Positions 10,536 through 18,334 of a DNA stretch of 54,250 nt are shown here, piece after piece. Where the stretch lies: NCBI GenBank assembly GCA_900315635.1, contig OMZV01000016.1, positions 1 through 54,250 of the forward strand, read 5' to 3'. Under the pieces are notes generated by a model. It saw nothing but the letters and a program-made list of their open reading frames with translations, was not told where the DNA came from and searched no databases. The first letter of the stretch is position 1, and the number at the start of each line of letters is the position of its first letter. Origin of the DNA: an uncultured Prevotella sp. (GTDB taxonomy: Bacteria; Bacteroidota; Bacteroidia; Bacteroidales; Bacteroidaceae). The translations under genes and the position numbers were made by a program.

Positions 10536-11606
10536 TTACTTGATAATCTCACACGGGGTTCCCTCACTGACTTTCTGTTGTCCGGAGACGATAAGCTGGT
10601 CGCCCGCCTCCAGTCCGCCGTTGACACGCACGCCCTGAGACGTATCGGCAACATAGTTGATGACTCGCTTGGTAGCCTTTCCGTTCTTCACAACCCATAC
10701 GAACATCCGGTTGTCAGGGTTGAGCTGAATGACATTGGCAGGAACGAAGACGCTCATCTGTCCACGGGTGAAACTGGTGTAGACGTCGCAAATCATTCCC
10801 GGCAGGAGCTTGTTGCCCGTGTTGTCGACGAGAAGCTTCACATCGTAAGTGCGGCTCAGCGGGTCGGCAGAGACGCCCTTCTCAACCACCTTGCCATAGA
10901 GGTCGGCGGAACCGGCAGCTGAACAACGGACAAGCATCTCCTCGCCCTTGTGTATCTTGTCGATCTCTTCCTCCGGCACGCTTATCTTTATCTTCACACG
11001 GTCGATATGGACAAGCTCCACTACCATCTGACCGGGTATGACATTCTGACCGACTTCTACATTCTTCCTAGCCACATAGCCGCTGAACGGAGCCACAAGG
11101 CGGGTGTCGCGCGAGCTCTTGTCGGATATTGTCTCCAGAGCTGCGGCAGAGTTCACTGCCTGTCGTGCCGCATCCAGGGCTGTCTTAGCCGAGACATAGC
11201 GTGAGTCGGATATTACTCCCTCGTCATGCAAGCGCTTGGCACGGTTGTAGTCGTCCTGAGCCTTCTGAAGAGCGGCACGAGCCTGACCGGTAACGGCATG
11301 GGCGCTAGCCTGCGCTCCCGCCTGGTCGATTCCATCGACGGTGGCAACGAGCTGACCGGCATTGACTATCTGTCCTTCTTCGACACTGACGGAGCGGAGT
11401 GTTCCGGCAACGGAGAAACTGAGACTTACCCCACTCTCTTCCTCGACGGTTCCTGAGTAGGCATGCTCACCGTTGACCTGAACGGAACCTATCTGCATGA
11501 CTTTCACTCTCACAGGCTTGTTTGCCTTCGACGGCTCACTGTCGCCACAAGAGCCCAAGACTAATACGGCGGCAATGGCTATTAAAAAAGAATGTAATGT
11601 CTTCAT
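10536..11606 (-). CDS. RND efflux periplasmic adaptor (membrane fusion lipoprotein)
   Basis: A 356-residue lipoprotein beginning MKTLHSFLIAIAAVLVLGSC, with a lipobox cysteine, chosen over an ATG ten codons upstream that would put hydrophilic residues before the signal peptide. Order: biotinyl-lipoyl half (VSVEEGQIVNAGQLVATVDG), alpha-helical hairpin rich in Ala/Gln (about 85-150), second lipoyl half (VAPFSGYVARKNVEVGQNV), beta-barrel and membrane-proximal domain ending VSGQQKVSEGTPCEIIK. It bridges the RND pump to an outer-membrane channel. It is the first gene of the operon and is transcribed away from the LOG-family gene. A -7 box, TACCTTTG, lies on the minus strand at 11671-11678. Confidence 0.9.
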   Translation of the reverse strand: MKTLHSFLIAIAAVLVLGSCGDSEPSKANKPVRVKVMQIGSVQVNGEHAYSGTVEEESGVSLSFSVAGTLRSVSVEEGQIVNAGQLVATVDGIDQAGAQASAHAVTGQARAALQKAQDDYNRAKRLHDEGVISDSRYVSAKTALDAARQAVNSAAALETISDKSSRDTRLVAPFSGYVARKNVEVGQNVIPGQMVVELVHIDRVKIKISVPEEEIDKIHKGEEMLVRCSAAGSADLYGKVVEKGVSADPLSRTYDVKLLVDNTGNKLLPGMICDVYTSFTRGQMSVFVPANVIQLNPDNRMFVWVVKNGKATKRVINYVADTSQGVRVNGGLEAGDQLIVSGQQKVSEGTPCEIIK

Positions 11607-11670
11607 AAAATCTATTTGACAATTGGCTGTTGGCATACCAACAGTGTTTTATATTTCACAGAAATTTCTG

Positions 11671-11678
11671 CAAAGGTA
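11671..11678 (-). promoter_or_regulatory. -7 promoter box for the RND efflux operon
   Basis: TACCTTTG on the minus strand, 65 bases upstream of the adaptor ATG, fits the Bacteroidetes -7 consensus TAnnTTTG. No convincing -33 TTTG is placed 19-21 bases upstream. Confidence 0.5.
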
Positions 11679-11713
11679 TACATTTTAAGCCAATTAGTAT
11701 TCTTTTTTTTTAT

Positions 11714-11721
11714 TATCTTTG
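11714..11721 (+). promoter_or_regulatory. -7 promoter box for the LOG-family gene
   Basis: TATCTTTG, followed by GCACGC, 31 bases before the ATG at 11753. It matches TAnnTTTG and is divergent from the efflux operon promoter. Confidence 0.55.
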
Positions 11722-11752
11722 CACGCACAACAAAAAGTAAGAGGAAAGAGAA

Positions 11753-12292
11753 ATGAAGATAGCAGTATTTTGCTCGGCAAACAACAGCATTGTCGATAAA
11801 TATGCCAAGGAAGTAGAGGAACTGGGGCGCTGGATGGGCTACGAAGGTCACACGCTGGTTTACGGCGGTGCCAACACGGGGCTAATGGAATGCCTTGCCA
11901 AGAGTGCCCATGAGGCTGGCTCGATGGTTATCGGGGTTGTTCCGCAGATATTGGAGAAAGGCGGAAGGGCGTCCGACTATATCGATGTCGACATTCCGTG
12001 TGACAATCTCTCCGACCGTAAGGACCTCATGCTGGCACAGTCGGACGTTACGGTGGCGCTTCCCGGTGGAATCGGGACTCTCGACGAGCTGTTCACCGTT
12101 GCCGCAAGCCGCACCATCGGCTATCATCAGAAGCGGGTCGTCCTGTATAATATCGGCGGGTTCTGGAACAGCCTAATCGCTCTTCTCGATGACCTGCAGG
12201 CCAAAGGGATGATTCGCGGACAGTATTCCGACGGTATTGCCGTGGCAAACAATATCGAGGAGCTCAAGAAGGAATTGGGATTTCAAATCTAA
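11753..12292 (+). CDS. LOG family / TIGR00730 nucleoside 5'-monophosphate phosphoribohydrolase
   Basis: A 179-residue Rossmann-fold protein covering the whole family length. The signature PGGIGTLDELFTV (about residues 103-115) carries the conserved PGGxGTxxE nucleotide-binding and catalytic motif. The N-terminal strand IAVFCSANNS and YGGANTGLMECLA are also typical. Plant and bacterial LOG proteins hydrolyse cytokinin or purine nucleoside monophosphates to base plus ribose 5-phosphate. In a gut or rumen bacterium a nucleotide-salvage or housekeeping role is more likely than hormone production (inference). It stands alone on the plus strand with its own promoter, and an intergenic repeat lies downstream. 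Confidence 0.88.
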   Translation: MKIAVFCSANNSIVDKYAKEVEELGRWMGYEGHTLVYGGANTGLMECLAKSAHEAGSMVIGVVPQILEKGGRASDYIDVDIPCDNLSDRKDLMLAQSDVTVALPGGIGTLDELFTVAASRTIGYHQKRVVLYNIGGFWNSLIALLDDLQAKGMIRGQYSDGIAVANNIEELKKELGFQI

Positions 12293-12602
12293 TCAAATCT
12301 TTCAACTTTATTATTTAATCAACAAATCCAACAAATAAAAAATCTTCGATTTTTTCGTGAAAGATTTGTTGTTTAATAGTTTGACAGAAGTGCTGATAAA
12401 CGGTAAAGCGCATAAGTATAAAACTTTTTTACCCGGAAAGCCATTTCTGTAAATAGCTGATAATCAAATGGGTTGTAAAAGATGCCCTTTTACATTCTAA
12501 TTGGGTATCTTTTAGAGTCTAATTGGGTATCTTTTACAAACTGAAAGATACCCAATTAGAATGCGTTTAGCCGTTACTTAGGAAGCGGTCGATATTCTGT
12601 CA
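12293..12602. other. 310-base intergenic region with repeat element
   Basis: No gene is visible between the LOG-family gene and dprA (converging). Apart from the repeat at 12464-12566 it holds A+T-rich sequence with a short AATCTTTC/GAAAGATT inverted repeat around 12294-12366 that could serve as a weak terminator. Confidence 0.5.
12464..12566. repeat. GGTATCTTTT-type tandem/inverted repeat, copy A
   Basis: Three head-to-tail units of about 22-23 bases (core TCTAATTGGGTATCTTTTA) followed by one inverted unit (AAAGATACCCAATTAGAATG), so the end folds into a long hairpin. The same plan occurs at 23042-23147, and diverged relatives lie at 34069-34200 and 51612-51744. Confidence 0.85.
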
Positions 12603-13739
12603 TTATTTTATCAGGTGGAAAATGCCACCGGCAAGGGGCTTGACGATACCCTTAAGCTCAAGTTCGAAGAGCAATGCCGACAGCTTGCTGACGGGCAGCG
12701 ATGTGCTTTCAGTGAGCATGTTGAGCTGCTGGTCGTTGGCGGTGGTAAGGGCGTTGACGAGCGTTTTCTCGTCGGGCGAAAGGTCGGGGAAGAGGTCACG
12801 CTGTATGCCCGCCTTCTGAGCTTTGCGCAGTATGACTTCGTTGTCCCACTGCATGGCATGCACGAAGTCGTAAGCCGACGTTATCAGTGCGGCACCATTG
12901 TCACGGATGAGCTTGTTGCAGCCCTCGCTGTATTGTGAGCCGACATTGCCGGGGAAGGCGAAGACCTCACGGTTGTAGCTCCGTGCCATACTGCACGTGA
13001 TTAGTCCGCCTCCCTTTGCCGCGCTCTCGACGAGTATCGTGGCATCGGAACAACCGGCTACTATGCGGTTGCGGCGCACGAAGTTCTTGGCGAACGGCTC
13101 GGTGTGAGTCATGTATTCGGTGAGGAGTCCGCCCTGCTTGAGCATGTAGATGGCTGTCTCCCGGTGGGCACGGGGGTAGATGTCGTCGAGTCCGTGGGCT
13201 AGAACTCCTACGGTGTCCTGTCCGTTGACGAGTGCTTCACAATGGGCTGTGATGTCGACTCCGTAAGCCAAACCACTGAAAATAAGCACGTTGGGGCAGA
13301 GTTTCTGCAGGTCACGGACAAAACTCCGGATGATGTCCTTGCCATAGTTGGTGCACCGGCGGGTTCCAACGATGTTTATCGTGTGGAGCTGGTTAAGGTC
13401 GGCATTGCCAAGGAAATACAGCACCAGCGGGGCATCGGAGCATTCCTTCATTCGTTGCGGATAGCGTGGGTCGTCGAAAGTCAGGACCGAGATGTTGTGC
13501 TTTTGGTCGTATTCGAGTTCCGCCTCGGCACGGCGCTGAGCCTCATCGATATGCTTCAGCCCGTCGATGAGATAGCGTGAGGCGTCGGGTATGACGTCCC
13601 GGATGTTGTCCTTGTGCTCCAGGACTGCCGTGGCTGAGCCCAGCCGGTGGTAGAGCTCAAGGAGTCCGGCGGGATGGAAGCGGTCGATGCGGGTGAGCAC
13701 CATCGCTGAAAGCTTTTCCTTTTCGGTTATTTCGACCAT
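12603..13739 (-). CDS. dprA: DNA-processing protein DprA
   Basis: A 378-residue DprA/Smf protein of normal length. An N-terminal HhH/SAM-like region is followed by a Rossmann-like DNA-binding core with IVGTRRCTNYGKDIIRSF, FSGLAYGVDITAH, VGVLAHGLDDIYPRAHRE, and PGNVGSQYSEGCNKLIRDNG, then a C-terminal winged-helix (DRA/DprA C-domain) from about residue 315. DprA loads RecA onto incoming single-stranded DNA in natural transformation, and in species without competence it is retained for general recombination. It converges with the LOG-family gene and lies downstream of the thioesterase and DUF2851 genes on the same strand, separated by about 70 bases. Confidence 0.95.
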   Translation of the reverse strand: MVEITEKEKLSAMVLTRIDRFHPAGLLELYHRLGSATAVLEHKDNIRDVIPDASRYLIDGLKHIDEAQRRAEAELEYDQKHNISVLTFDDPRYPQRMKECSDAPLVLYFLGNADLNQLHTINIVGTRRCTNYGKDIIRSFVRDLQKLCPNVLIFSGLAYGVDITAHCEALVNGQDTVGVLAHGLDDIYPRAHRETAIYMLKQGGLLTEYMTHTEPFAKNFVRRNRIVAGCSDATILVESAAKGGGLITCSMARSYNREVFAFPGNVGSQYSEGCNKLIRDNGAALITSAYDFVHAMQWDNEVILRKAQKAGIQRDLFPDLSPDEKTLVNALTTANDQQLNMLTESTSLPVSKLSALLFELELKGIVKPLAGGIFHLIK

Positions 13740-13809
13740 AATTGTTATTTTAGATTGCTATTACCTGCGGAACGGCAACATGCGTTTTTACTTGAAGTTC
13801 TGTTGCCTT

Positions 13810-14310
13810 CTACTTGATGTACGGGGCGAAGGCGGCATCATACTCGGGGCTTACACCCAGCCGTCCGTTGATAAGCGTCACGAGTTCAGCAGTGCAGTGG
13901 AAGCTGAGCCGTTCGTCGGATGCACGGAAGAGGTCGTGGGTGAAGACATAGCGGATGCCTTCCTTACGGAGTTTCATGCGTGAGATTATCTCATCGTCAC
14001 AACGCAGTGGAGCCTTGAACTGCAGGTTCATTCGTGCCACAACGGCATCGATGCCTTTCTCGTGCAGCTGTGAAAAACTTACACCAATGCTCTTCAGGAA
14101 GCGGTGGCGCGTGTGTTCGGTATAGTGCAGGTAGTTGGCGTTGTTGACGATTCCCTCTATATCGCACTCATAGTCACGCACCTCCATACGGGTTTCGAAG
14201 ATGTAAGGAGAGGAGGAAGTCCCCGCCAAACCTCCCCCAAGGGGAGGCTTTTGATTACCTAAAAGTTTATTTGTTTCGCTGTCCATATTATTTTCTATAT
14301 TGTTGTCCAT
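13810..14310 (-). CDS. Hotdog-fold acyl-CoA thioesterase (4HBT/YbgC-like), N-terminus remodelled by a repeat element
   Basis: From Met14187 onward this is a standard 4HBT domain: VRDYECDIEGIVNNANYLHY carries the Asp-x-x-G-I-V-N-N-x-x-Y motif, followed by the long central helix HTRHRFLKSIGV. It should hydrolyse acyl-CoA or acyl-ACP thioesters in the cytoplasm; the substrate is unknown. The start is unresolved. Candidates are ATGs at 14466, 14310, 14286 and 14187. The last would drop the first strand (YIFETR). The 14310 and 14286 starts place a repeat arm (14219-14264) inside the coding sequence, encoding LLGNQKPPLGGGLAG. I chose 14310, and 14286 is equally possible. The 14466 start would overlap the DUF2851 gene. 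Homologues are expected to start only a few residues before YIFETR. Confidence 0.8.
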   Translation of the reverse strand: MDNNIENNMDSETNKLLGNQKPPLGGGLAGTSSSPYIFETRMEVRDYECDIEGIVNNANYLHYTEHTRHRFLKSIGVSFSQLHEKGIDAVVARMNLQFKAPLRCDDEIISRMKLRKEGIRYVFTHDLFRASDERLSFHCTAELVTLINGRLGVSPEYDAAFAPYIK

Positions 14311-14404
14311 TGTTATAACGTTAAGTTTTTCCTTGGTGATTAAACATCCTCCCCTTGGGGGAGGCTCGGTGGGGATATTAACCTTGGGGGAGACTTGGTG
14401 GGGA
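14219..14404. repeat. REPIN-like inverted pair of G+C-rich arms (copy 1) plus a half-arm
   Basis: Left arm 14219-14264 (CCCCGCC...CCTCCCCCAAGGGGAGG...GATTACCTAAAAG) and right arm 14331-14375 are inverted copies; each contains its own small palindrome CCTCCCC(C)AAGGGGAGG. A further half-arm at 14382-14404 encodes the last residues of the DUF2851 protein and the adjoining TTA provides its stop codon. The sequence between the arms holds the candidate start codons of the thioesterase. Confidence 0.85.
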
Positions 14405-15694
14405 TTTTCGCAAATATTCATACCCAAACCTGCACCTGAGGCAGTCCTTTCTGTCACAATACTCATTCTTCAGCTGTATCAGAGCCTGCGAGTCGCCGGC
14501 ATTATCCACCGGCAAACCGACCTCACGCCATAGCCTTGTTATGTGGTTGTCCTCAGCCCGAAGCTCTTCAAGGAAGTCAAACGAGCGGTCGCACAACCGG
14601 TCGTCGCCCTTATGGCGTCCGTAGGCAAAGAGCATTGGCACGACGGTGTTTATCAGAAGCAGGTTCAGCGATGAAGCAGAAAGGTTCTTTTCATTCCTCG
14701 GTCCGGCATTGCCGAAGGTGTAATGGGTCTCCCAGTATTGCGTCACATGGGTTTTCATAAGCTCTCGCGCCTTCTTCAACGTGTCACATTCAGTCAAAGC
14801 GGCAAGGCTTGTCTTGTGGTTATAATAGAGATTCACAAGCTGACTGATTCTTATATGTGGGAAATTCTGCGGTCGAAGACGGAGAAACCGCCATAGTCCG
14901 GAGTCGATTGGATGAAGTGAGAATTTATGGGAAAGATAATGGTATTCGTTTTGCAGACGGGTGAAATACCCTTCTGACAGTGCATCTTTCCGGTAACGCT
15001 CAGGCACGGTATTGATGTCCAAGAGTCCTGCCTGACCCAGAAAGAAAGCCTCAACTTGGAAGATGTCATCACGATGGTGGGCTACATCATTCAATGGGAT
15101 GTTCTCTGCCCATGTCTCAAAAGCCTGACCGTTGATCCCGAAACCGTAATTGCGGGCAAGGGTTATGAAGTAAGCCTGCTCCCAAGAGCCGTTGAACCGC
15201 TTCGCACGCTCGGCTATTGCCTCGGTTTTCTGCTCAAGGCGCTCGGTCTGCAAAGCACTCATCCATGAGTGGACGGTCAGTCGTGAAAGGTTGGGAATAA
15301 TCTTATAACATGGCGGATAGCTGTCGGTCGTGAGAAGTTCCTTATAATGGTCGGCAACTTCCTTGGGAACAGCGAGCTGCATTTGTGGCGGTACAGACCC
15401 GTCGGCGGTATGTACCTCGGTGTCAATGACTCCTGCCACGTGGAGTATTACGTTGTCATAGTGATGGTCTTTGTCGTGACCATGAAGAAACCAGTCGCTC
15501 GACTTGTCGTGAATCTCGACATTGCCGACCCACAGCGTGCCCCCAATCTTCACCTTTGCGTTGAAGAAGTCGGGACCGGCATTGCGGTTGTGGAGACCCG
15601 GGTCGATGACTTCAACGGTCTGGTTGTCGGTGGTACGTAATTCAGTGAGCGGAAACATCTTGTGTTTCCAAACATAGTGCAACAGTTGTTCCAT
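14378..15694 (-). CDS. DUF2851 family protein
   Basis: A 438-residue DUF2851 protein. The N-terminal half has the family pattern LLHYVWKHKMFP and DPGLHNRNAGPDFFNAKVKI, with VGNVEIHDKSSDW. The function is unknown, but the HNxGPDFxxAxI and EIHxxxSDW blocks look like a metal- or nucleic-acid-handling active site (inference only). The C-terminal CDRKDCLRCRFGYEYL contains a cysteine cluster (CxxxxCxxC). The last nine residues (KSPPSLPQG) are coded by a partial repeat arm that also gives the stop, so the native end was probably replaced. It has a -7 box TAGTTTTG at 15709-15716 and is divergent from dapB. It is probably co-transcribed with the thioesterase. Confidence 0.85.
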   Translation of the reverse strand: MEQLLHYVWKHKMFPLTELRTTDNQTVEVIDPGLHNRNAGPDFFNAKVKIGGTLWVGNVEIHDKSSDWFLHGHDKDHHYDNVILHVAGVIDTEVHTADGSVPPQMQLAVPKEVADHYKELLTTDSYPPCYKIIPNLSRLTVHSWMSALQTERLEQKTEAIAERAKRFNGSWEQAYFITLARNYGFGINGQAFETWAENIPLNDVAHHRDDIFQVEAFFLGQAGLLDINTVPERYRKDALSEGYFTRLQNEYHYLSHKFSLHPIDSGLWRFLRLRPQNFPHIRISQLVNLYYNHKTSLAALTECDTLKKARELMKTHVTQYWETHYTFGNAGPRNEKNLSASSLNLLLINTVVPMLFAYGRHKGDDRLCDRSFDFLEELRAEDNHITRLWREVGLPVDNAGDSQALIQLKNEYCDRKDCLRCRFGYEYLRKSPPSLPQG

Positions 15695-15708
15695 AATAGA
15701 TTAATGTG

Positions 15709-15716
15709 CAAAACTA
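15709..15716 (-). promoter_or_regulatory. -7 promoter box for the DUF2851 gene
   Basis: TAGTTTTG on the minus strand, 15 bases before the ATG at 15694, matching TAnnTTTG. No clear -33 box. Confidence 0.45.
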
Positions 15717-15760
15717 CATAAAATTTCTGTAATACTTAAGTAAAACCGAGAAAAAAAAGT

Positions 15761-15768
15761 TACCTTTG
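15761..15768 (+). promoter_or_regulatory. -7 promoter box for dapB
   Basis: TACCTTTG followed by CATCG, 33 bases before the dapB ATG. Matches TAnnTTTG and is divergent from the DUF2851 promoter. Confidence 0.5.
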
Positions 15769-15801
15769 CATCGTTTTAATTCGAATTAAAAGACTTTTGA
15801 T

Positions 15802-16557
15802 ATGAAGATTGCTCTTATCGGCTACGGTAAGATGGGGCACATGATTGAGCAGATTGCCCTTAGCCGCGGCCACCAAATCGTTTGTAAAATTGATGTAAAC
15901 AACCAGCAAGACTTCGATTCTCCGGAGTTCGCCAGTGCTGATGTTGCAATAGAGTTTACCAATCCAACAGCTGCCTACGACAACTATCTCAAGGCTTTCA
16001 AGCACAATGTAAAGGTCGTCAGCGGCTCAACAGGATGGATGAAAGACCACAAGGCTGATGTCGAGGCTCTCACAAAGGACGGAAAGCAGACTCTCTTCTG
16101 GGCTAGCAACTTCTCCATCGGTGTCGCCATCTTCTCAGCTGTCAACCGCTATCTGGCTAAGATCATGAACCAGTTTCCACAGTATGACGTCGAACTTGAG
16201 GAGACTCACCACATACATAAGCTCGATGCTCCGTCTGGAACAGCCATTACTCTTGCCGAAGAGATTGTCAACGACATCGACCGCAAGACTTCCTGGAAGA
16301 AGGGAACAACCCGTTGGGACGACGGACATGTTGATGGAAGTGACGACCACAAGCCTGACGAGTTGCTCGTCAAGAGCATCCGCCACGAGGAAGTTCCTGG
16401 TATTCACACCATCCGCTATGACAGTGAAGCCGACGAGATAACCATTACTCACAATGCTCACTCTCGTAAGGGATTCGCCCTCGGTGCAGTTCTTGCCGCT
16501 GAATACACTCTTAATCATACCGGCTTGCTGACAACCAGCGATTTGTTTAAGTTCTAA
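15802..16557 (+). CDS. dapB: 4-hydroxy-tetrahydrodipicolinate reductase
   Basis: A 251-residue DapB of usual length. The N-terminal dinucleotide-binding GYGKMGHMIEQIAL is followed by the substrate domain with the conserved ETHHIHKLDAPSGTA motif, in which the His pair and Lys act in catalysis. The C-terminal half ends with ITITHNAHSRKGFALGA. It reduces the dihydrodipicolinate precursor with NAD(P)H in lysine and diaminopimelate synthesis, and so feeds cell-wall crosslinking. The ATG follows a short A-rich leader. It is first in a plus-strand run with lepB and a WbqC-family gene, an order seen in other Bacteroidetes as I recall. Confidence 0.96.
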   Translation: MKIALIGYGKMGHMIEQIALSRGHQIVCKIDVNNQQDFDSPEFASADVAIEFTNPTAAYDNYLKAFKHNVKVVSGSTGWMKDHKADVEALTKDGKQTLFWASNFSIGVAIFSAVNRYLAKIMNQFPQYDVELEETHHIHKLDAPSGTAITLAEEIVNDIDRKTSWKKGTTRWDDGHVDGSDDHKPDELLVKSIRHEEVPGIHTIRYDSEADEITITHNAHSRKGFALGAVLAAEYTLNHTGLLTTSDLFKF

Positions 16558-16561
16558 CATA

Positions 16562-16629
16562 AATTCAAAATGCAAAATTCTAATTTGAAGTAATCATAAT
16601 TTTGCATTTTGAATTTTGCATTTTGAATT
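16562..16629. repeat. A+T-rich perfect inverted repeat between dapB and lepB
   Basis: An 18-base arm AATTCAAAATGCAAAATT (16562-16579) is matched exactly by its inverse at 16598-16615, and a further TTTTGCATTTTGAATT follows at 16614-16629. This is a mini inverted-repeat element that also looks able to form a transcript hairpin. Confidence 0.8.
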
Positions 16630-16636
16630 AATAGAT

Positions 16637-18190
16637 ATGATCGACAAGGAAAAAGCTAAGCTGAACCCACGCAAGCAATGGCTGAAGTTCGGCATCGTTA
16701 TAATTATCTACGCCCTGTTCATTGCATGGGTTGCGCCACAGAGCATAACCGGATGGATACTCACCATCATTGGCGCACTATTCTTCTTTGATGTCTACAT
16801 AACGAAGAAAGTCCACTGGAACTGGTGGAAGGAAGGCTCACCCGTAACACGGACAGTGATGAGTTGGGTCGACGCCATCGTCTTCGCATTGGTGGCTGTA
16901 TACTTCATCAACCTGTTCTTGTTCCAGAACTTCGTCATTCCGTCGAGCTCTCTTGAGAAGAGTTTGCTCACCGGCGATTATCTTGCTGTCAGCAAGGTGA
17001 GCTACGGACCACGCATTCCGGAGACTCCGCTGACAATGCCCCTTACTCAGCACACGCTGCCAATCGTCAACTGCAAGAGCTATATCTCATGGCCGCACTG
17101 GGACTATCGCCGCATGAAAGGTCTCGGAAACGTTGAGCTCAATGACATCGTGGTGTTCAATTTCCCTACCGGCGACACCATCATGACTGCCGACGAGTAT
17201 CAGGCTCAGGATTACTATTCCATCGTTTACAACAATGGTACAGGGCTGATGGCTCAGCAGAACCCGAACATTGACCTGTCGAAGATGAACGCTCAGCAAC
17301 TGCGTGACTTCTACACCAAGGCATACGCTCTCGGACGCCAGTATGTCCTCGACCATCCTCAGGTATTCGGAACACTGGACACTCGCCCAGTTGACCGTGA
17401 GGAGAACTACGTTAAGCGTTGCGTCGGACTGCCGGGACAGACTCTACAAATCAAGGATCACATCATTTACCTTAACGGAAAGGCAAACAAAGAGCCTGAC
17501 AACGTCCAGTATACTTACTTCGTGAAGTTCGCAAACGGAATAAGCGCTACCGACCTTATAGGCAATAAGTATGACGCTCTGCGCAAGGAACTGGGAATAA
17601 GTGAGGAAGACGTTCAGTCGCTCGGACTGCTCCACGGCTACAATGTTGAGAACGGAAGCGTGCTCAATCAGTCGGTTCTAGACAAATATGACGGCTATAT
17701 GCCAATGACAAAGAACACTGCCGCCCAAATGCTTAAGCGCCATATATTCACATCCGAGAAGATAGTAACAGATAAAGACTTGTTTACCGGACCTGTCTAT
17801 CCACTGAACGGATATTACGGATGGACCCGCGACAACTACGGTCCTATCTGGATTCCAAAGCACGGGCAGTCGATTAAACTGACGCTGGAGAACCTGCCGG
17901 TATATGAACGTTGCATAACCGCATACGAAGGCAATACTCTTCAGGTCAAGGGCAACCACATATACATCAATGGCAAGCTCACCGACAAGTACACATTCAA
18001 GATGGACTATTACTGGATGATGGGTGACAACCGCCACAACTCGCTCGATTCCCGTTACTGGGGCTTCGTTCCTGAGGACCACATCGTCGGCAAGCCACTG
18101 TTCATCTGGTGGAGTTCCGACCCTGACCGCCATGGATTCAGCGGCATCAGATGGAATCGCCTGTTCAAGTGGGTAGGCGACATTAAATGA
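16637..18190 (+). CDS. lepB: Signal peptidase I (Bacteroidetes-type, extended)
   Basis: A 517-residue S26 protease. An N-terminal hydrophobic region (two or three helices by about residue 110) is followed by the nucleophile motif FVIPSSSLEKSLLTGDYL. The general-base lysine motif is YVKRCVGLPGQ, and the C-terminal box MMGDNRHNSLDSRYWGFVP closes the active site. It is about twice the length of Escherichia coli-type catalytic domains because of a long insertion between the lysine motif and the GDN box, as usual in this phylum. It cleaves signal peptides of exported proteins. I prefer the ATG at 16637 over 16616, because the upstream codons lie in the A+T-rich inverted repeat. A repeat element begins six bases after the stop. 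Confidence 0.94.
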   Translation: MIDKEKAKLNPRKQWLKFGIVIIIYALFIAWVAPQSITGWILTIIGALFFFDVYITKKVHWNWWKEGSPVTRTVMSWVDAIVFALVAVYFINLFLFQNFVIPSSSLEKSLLTGDYLAVSKVSYGPRIPETPLTMPLTQHTLPIVNCKSYISWPHWDYRRMKGLGNVELNDIVVFNFPTGDTIMTADEYQAQDYYSIVYNNGTGLMAQQNPNIDLSKMNAQQLRDFYTKAYALGRQYVLDHPQVFGTLDTRPVDREENYVKRCVGLPGQTLQIKDHIIYLNGKANKEPDNVQYTYFVKFANGISATDLIGNKYDALRKELGISEEDVQSLGLLHGYNVENGSVLNQSVLDKYDGYMPMTKNTAAQMLKRHIFTSEKIVTDKDLFTGPVYPLNGYYGWTRDNYGPIWIPKHGQSIKLTLENLPVYERCITAYEGNTLQVKGNHIYINGKLTDKYTFKMDYYWMMGDNRHNSLDSRYWGFVPEDHIVGKPLFIWWSSDPDRHGFSGIRWNRLFKWVGDIK

Positions 18191-18195
18191 TTTTT

Positions 18196-18334
18196 CCCAC
18201 CAAGCCTCCCCCAAGGGGAGGATATTTAATTACCTAATTGAATATTAAAGCAAAGCAAAGTAAATATGAATGAGCAGGAAACTCATACTGGCTTAGGTAA
18301 TCAAACGCCCTCCCCTTGTGGGAGGCTTGATGAG
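18196..18334. repeat. REPIN-like inverted pair of G+C-rich arms (copy 2)
   Basis: Left arm 18196-18236 (CCCACCAAGCCTCCCCCAAG...TACCTAA) and inverted right arm 18292-18334 (TTAGGTAATCAAACGCCC...). It starts six bases after the lepB stop. The wbqC start codon lies between the arms and the right arm is translated. Confidence 0.87.

Noticed and set aside
7413-11606. A complete tripartite efflux system
   Set aside because: Only the pump and adaptor are present. No outer-membrane channel gene is found nearby.
11753-12292. Lysine decarboxylase annotation for the LOG-family gene
   Set aside because: The PGGxGTxxE motif and 179-residue length identify the LOG/TIGR00730 family. The older 'lysine decarboxylase' label is a known misannotation.
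12464-12566. Possible short CRISPR array
   Set aside because: The repeats are contiguous 22-bp units without unique spacers, and no cas gene is in the window.
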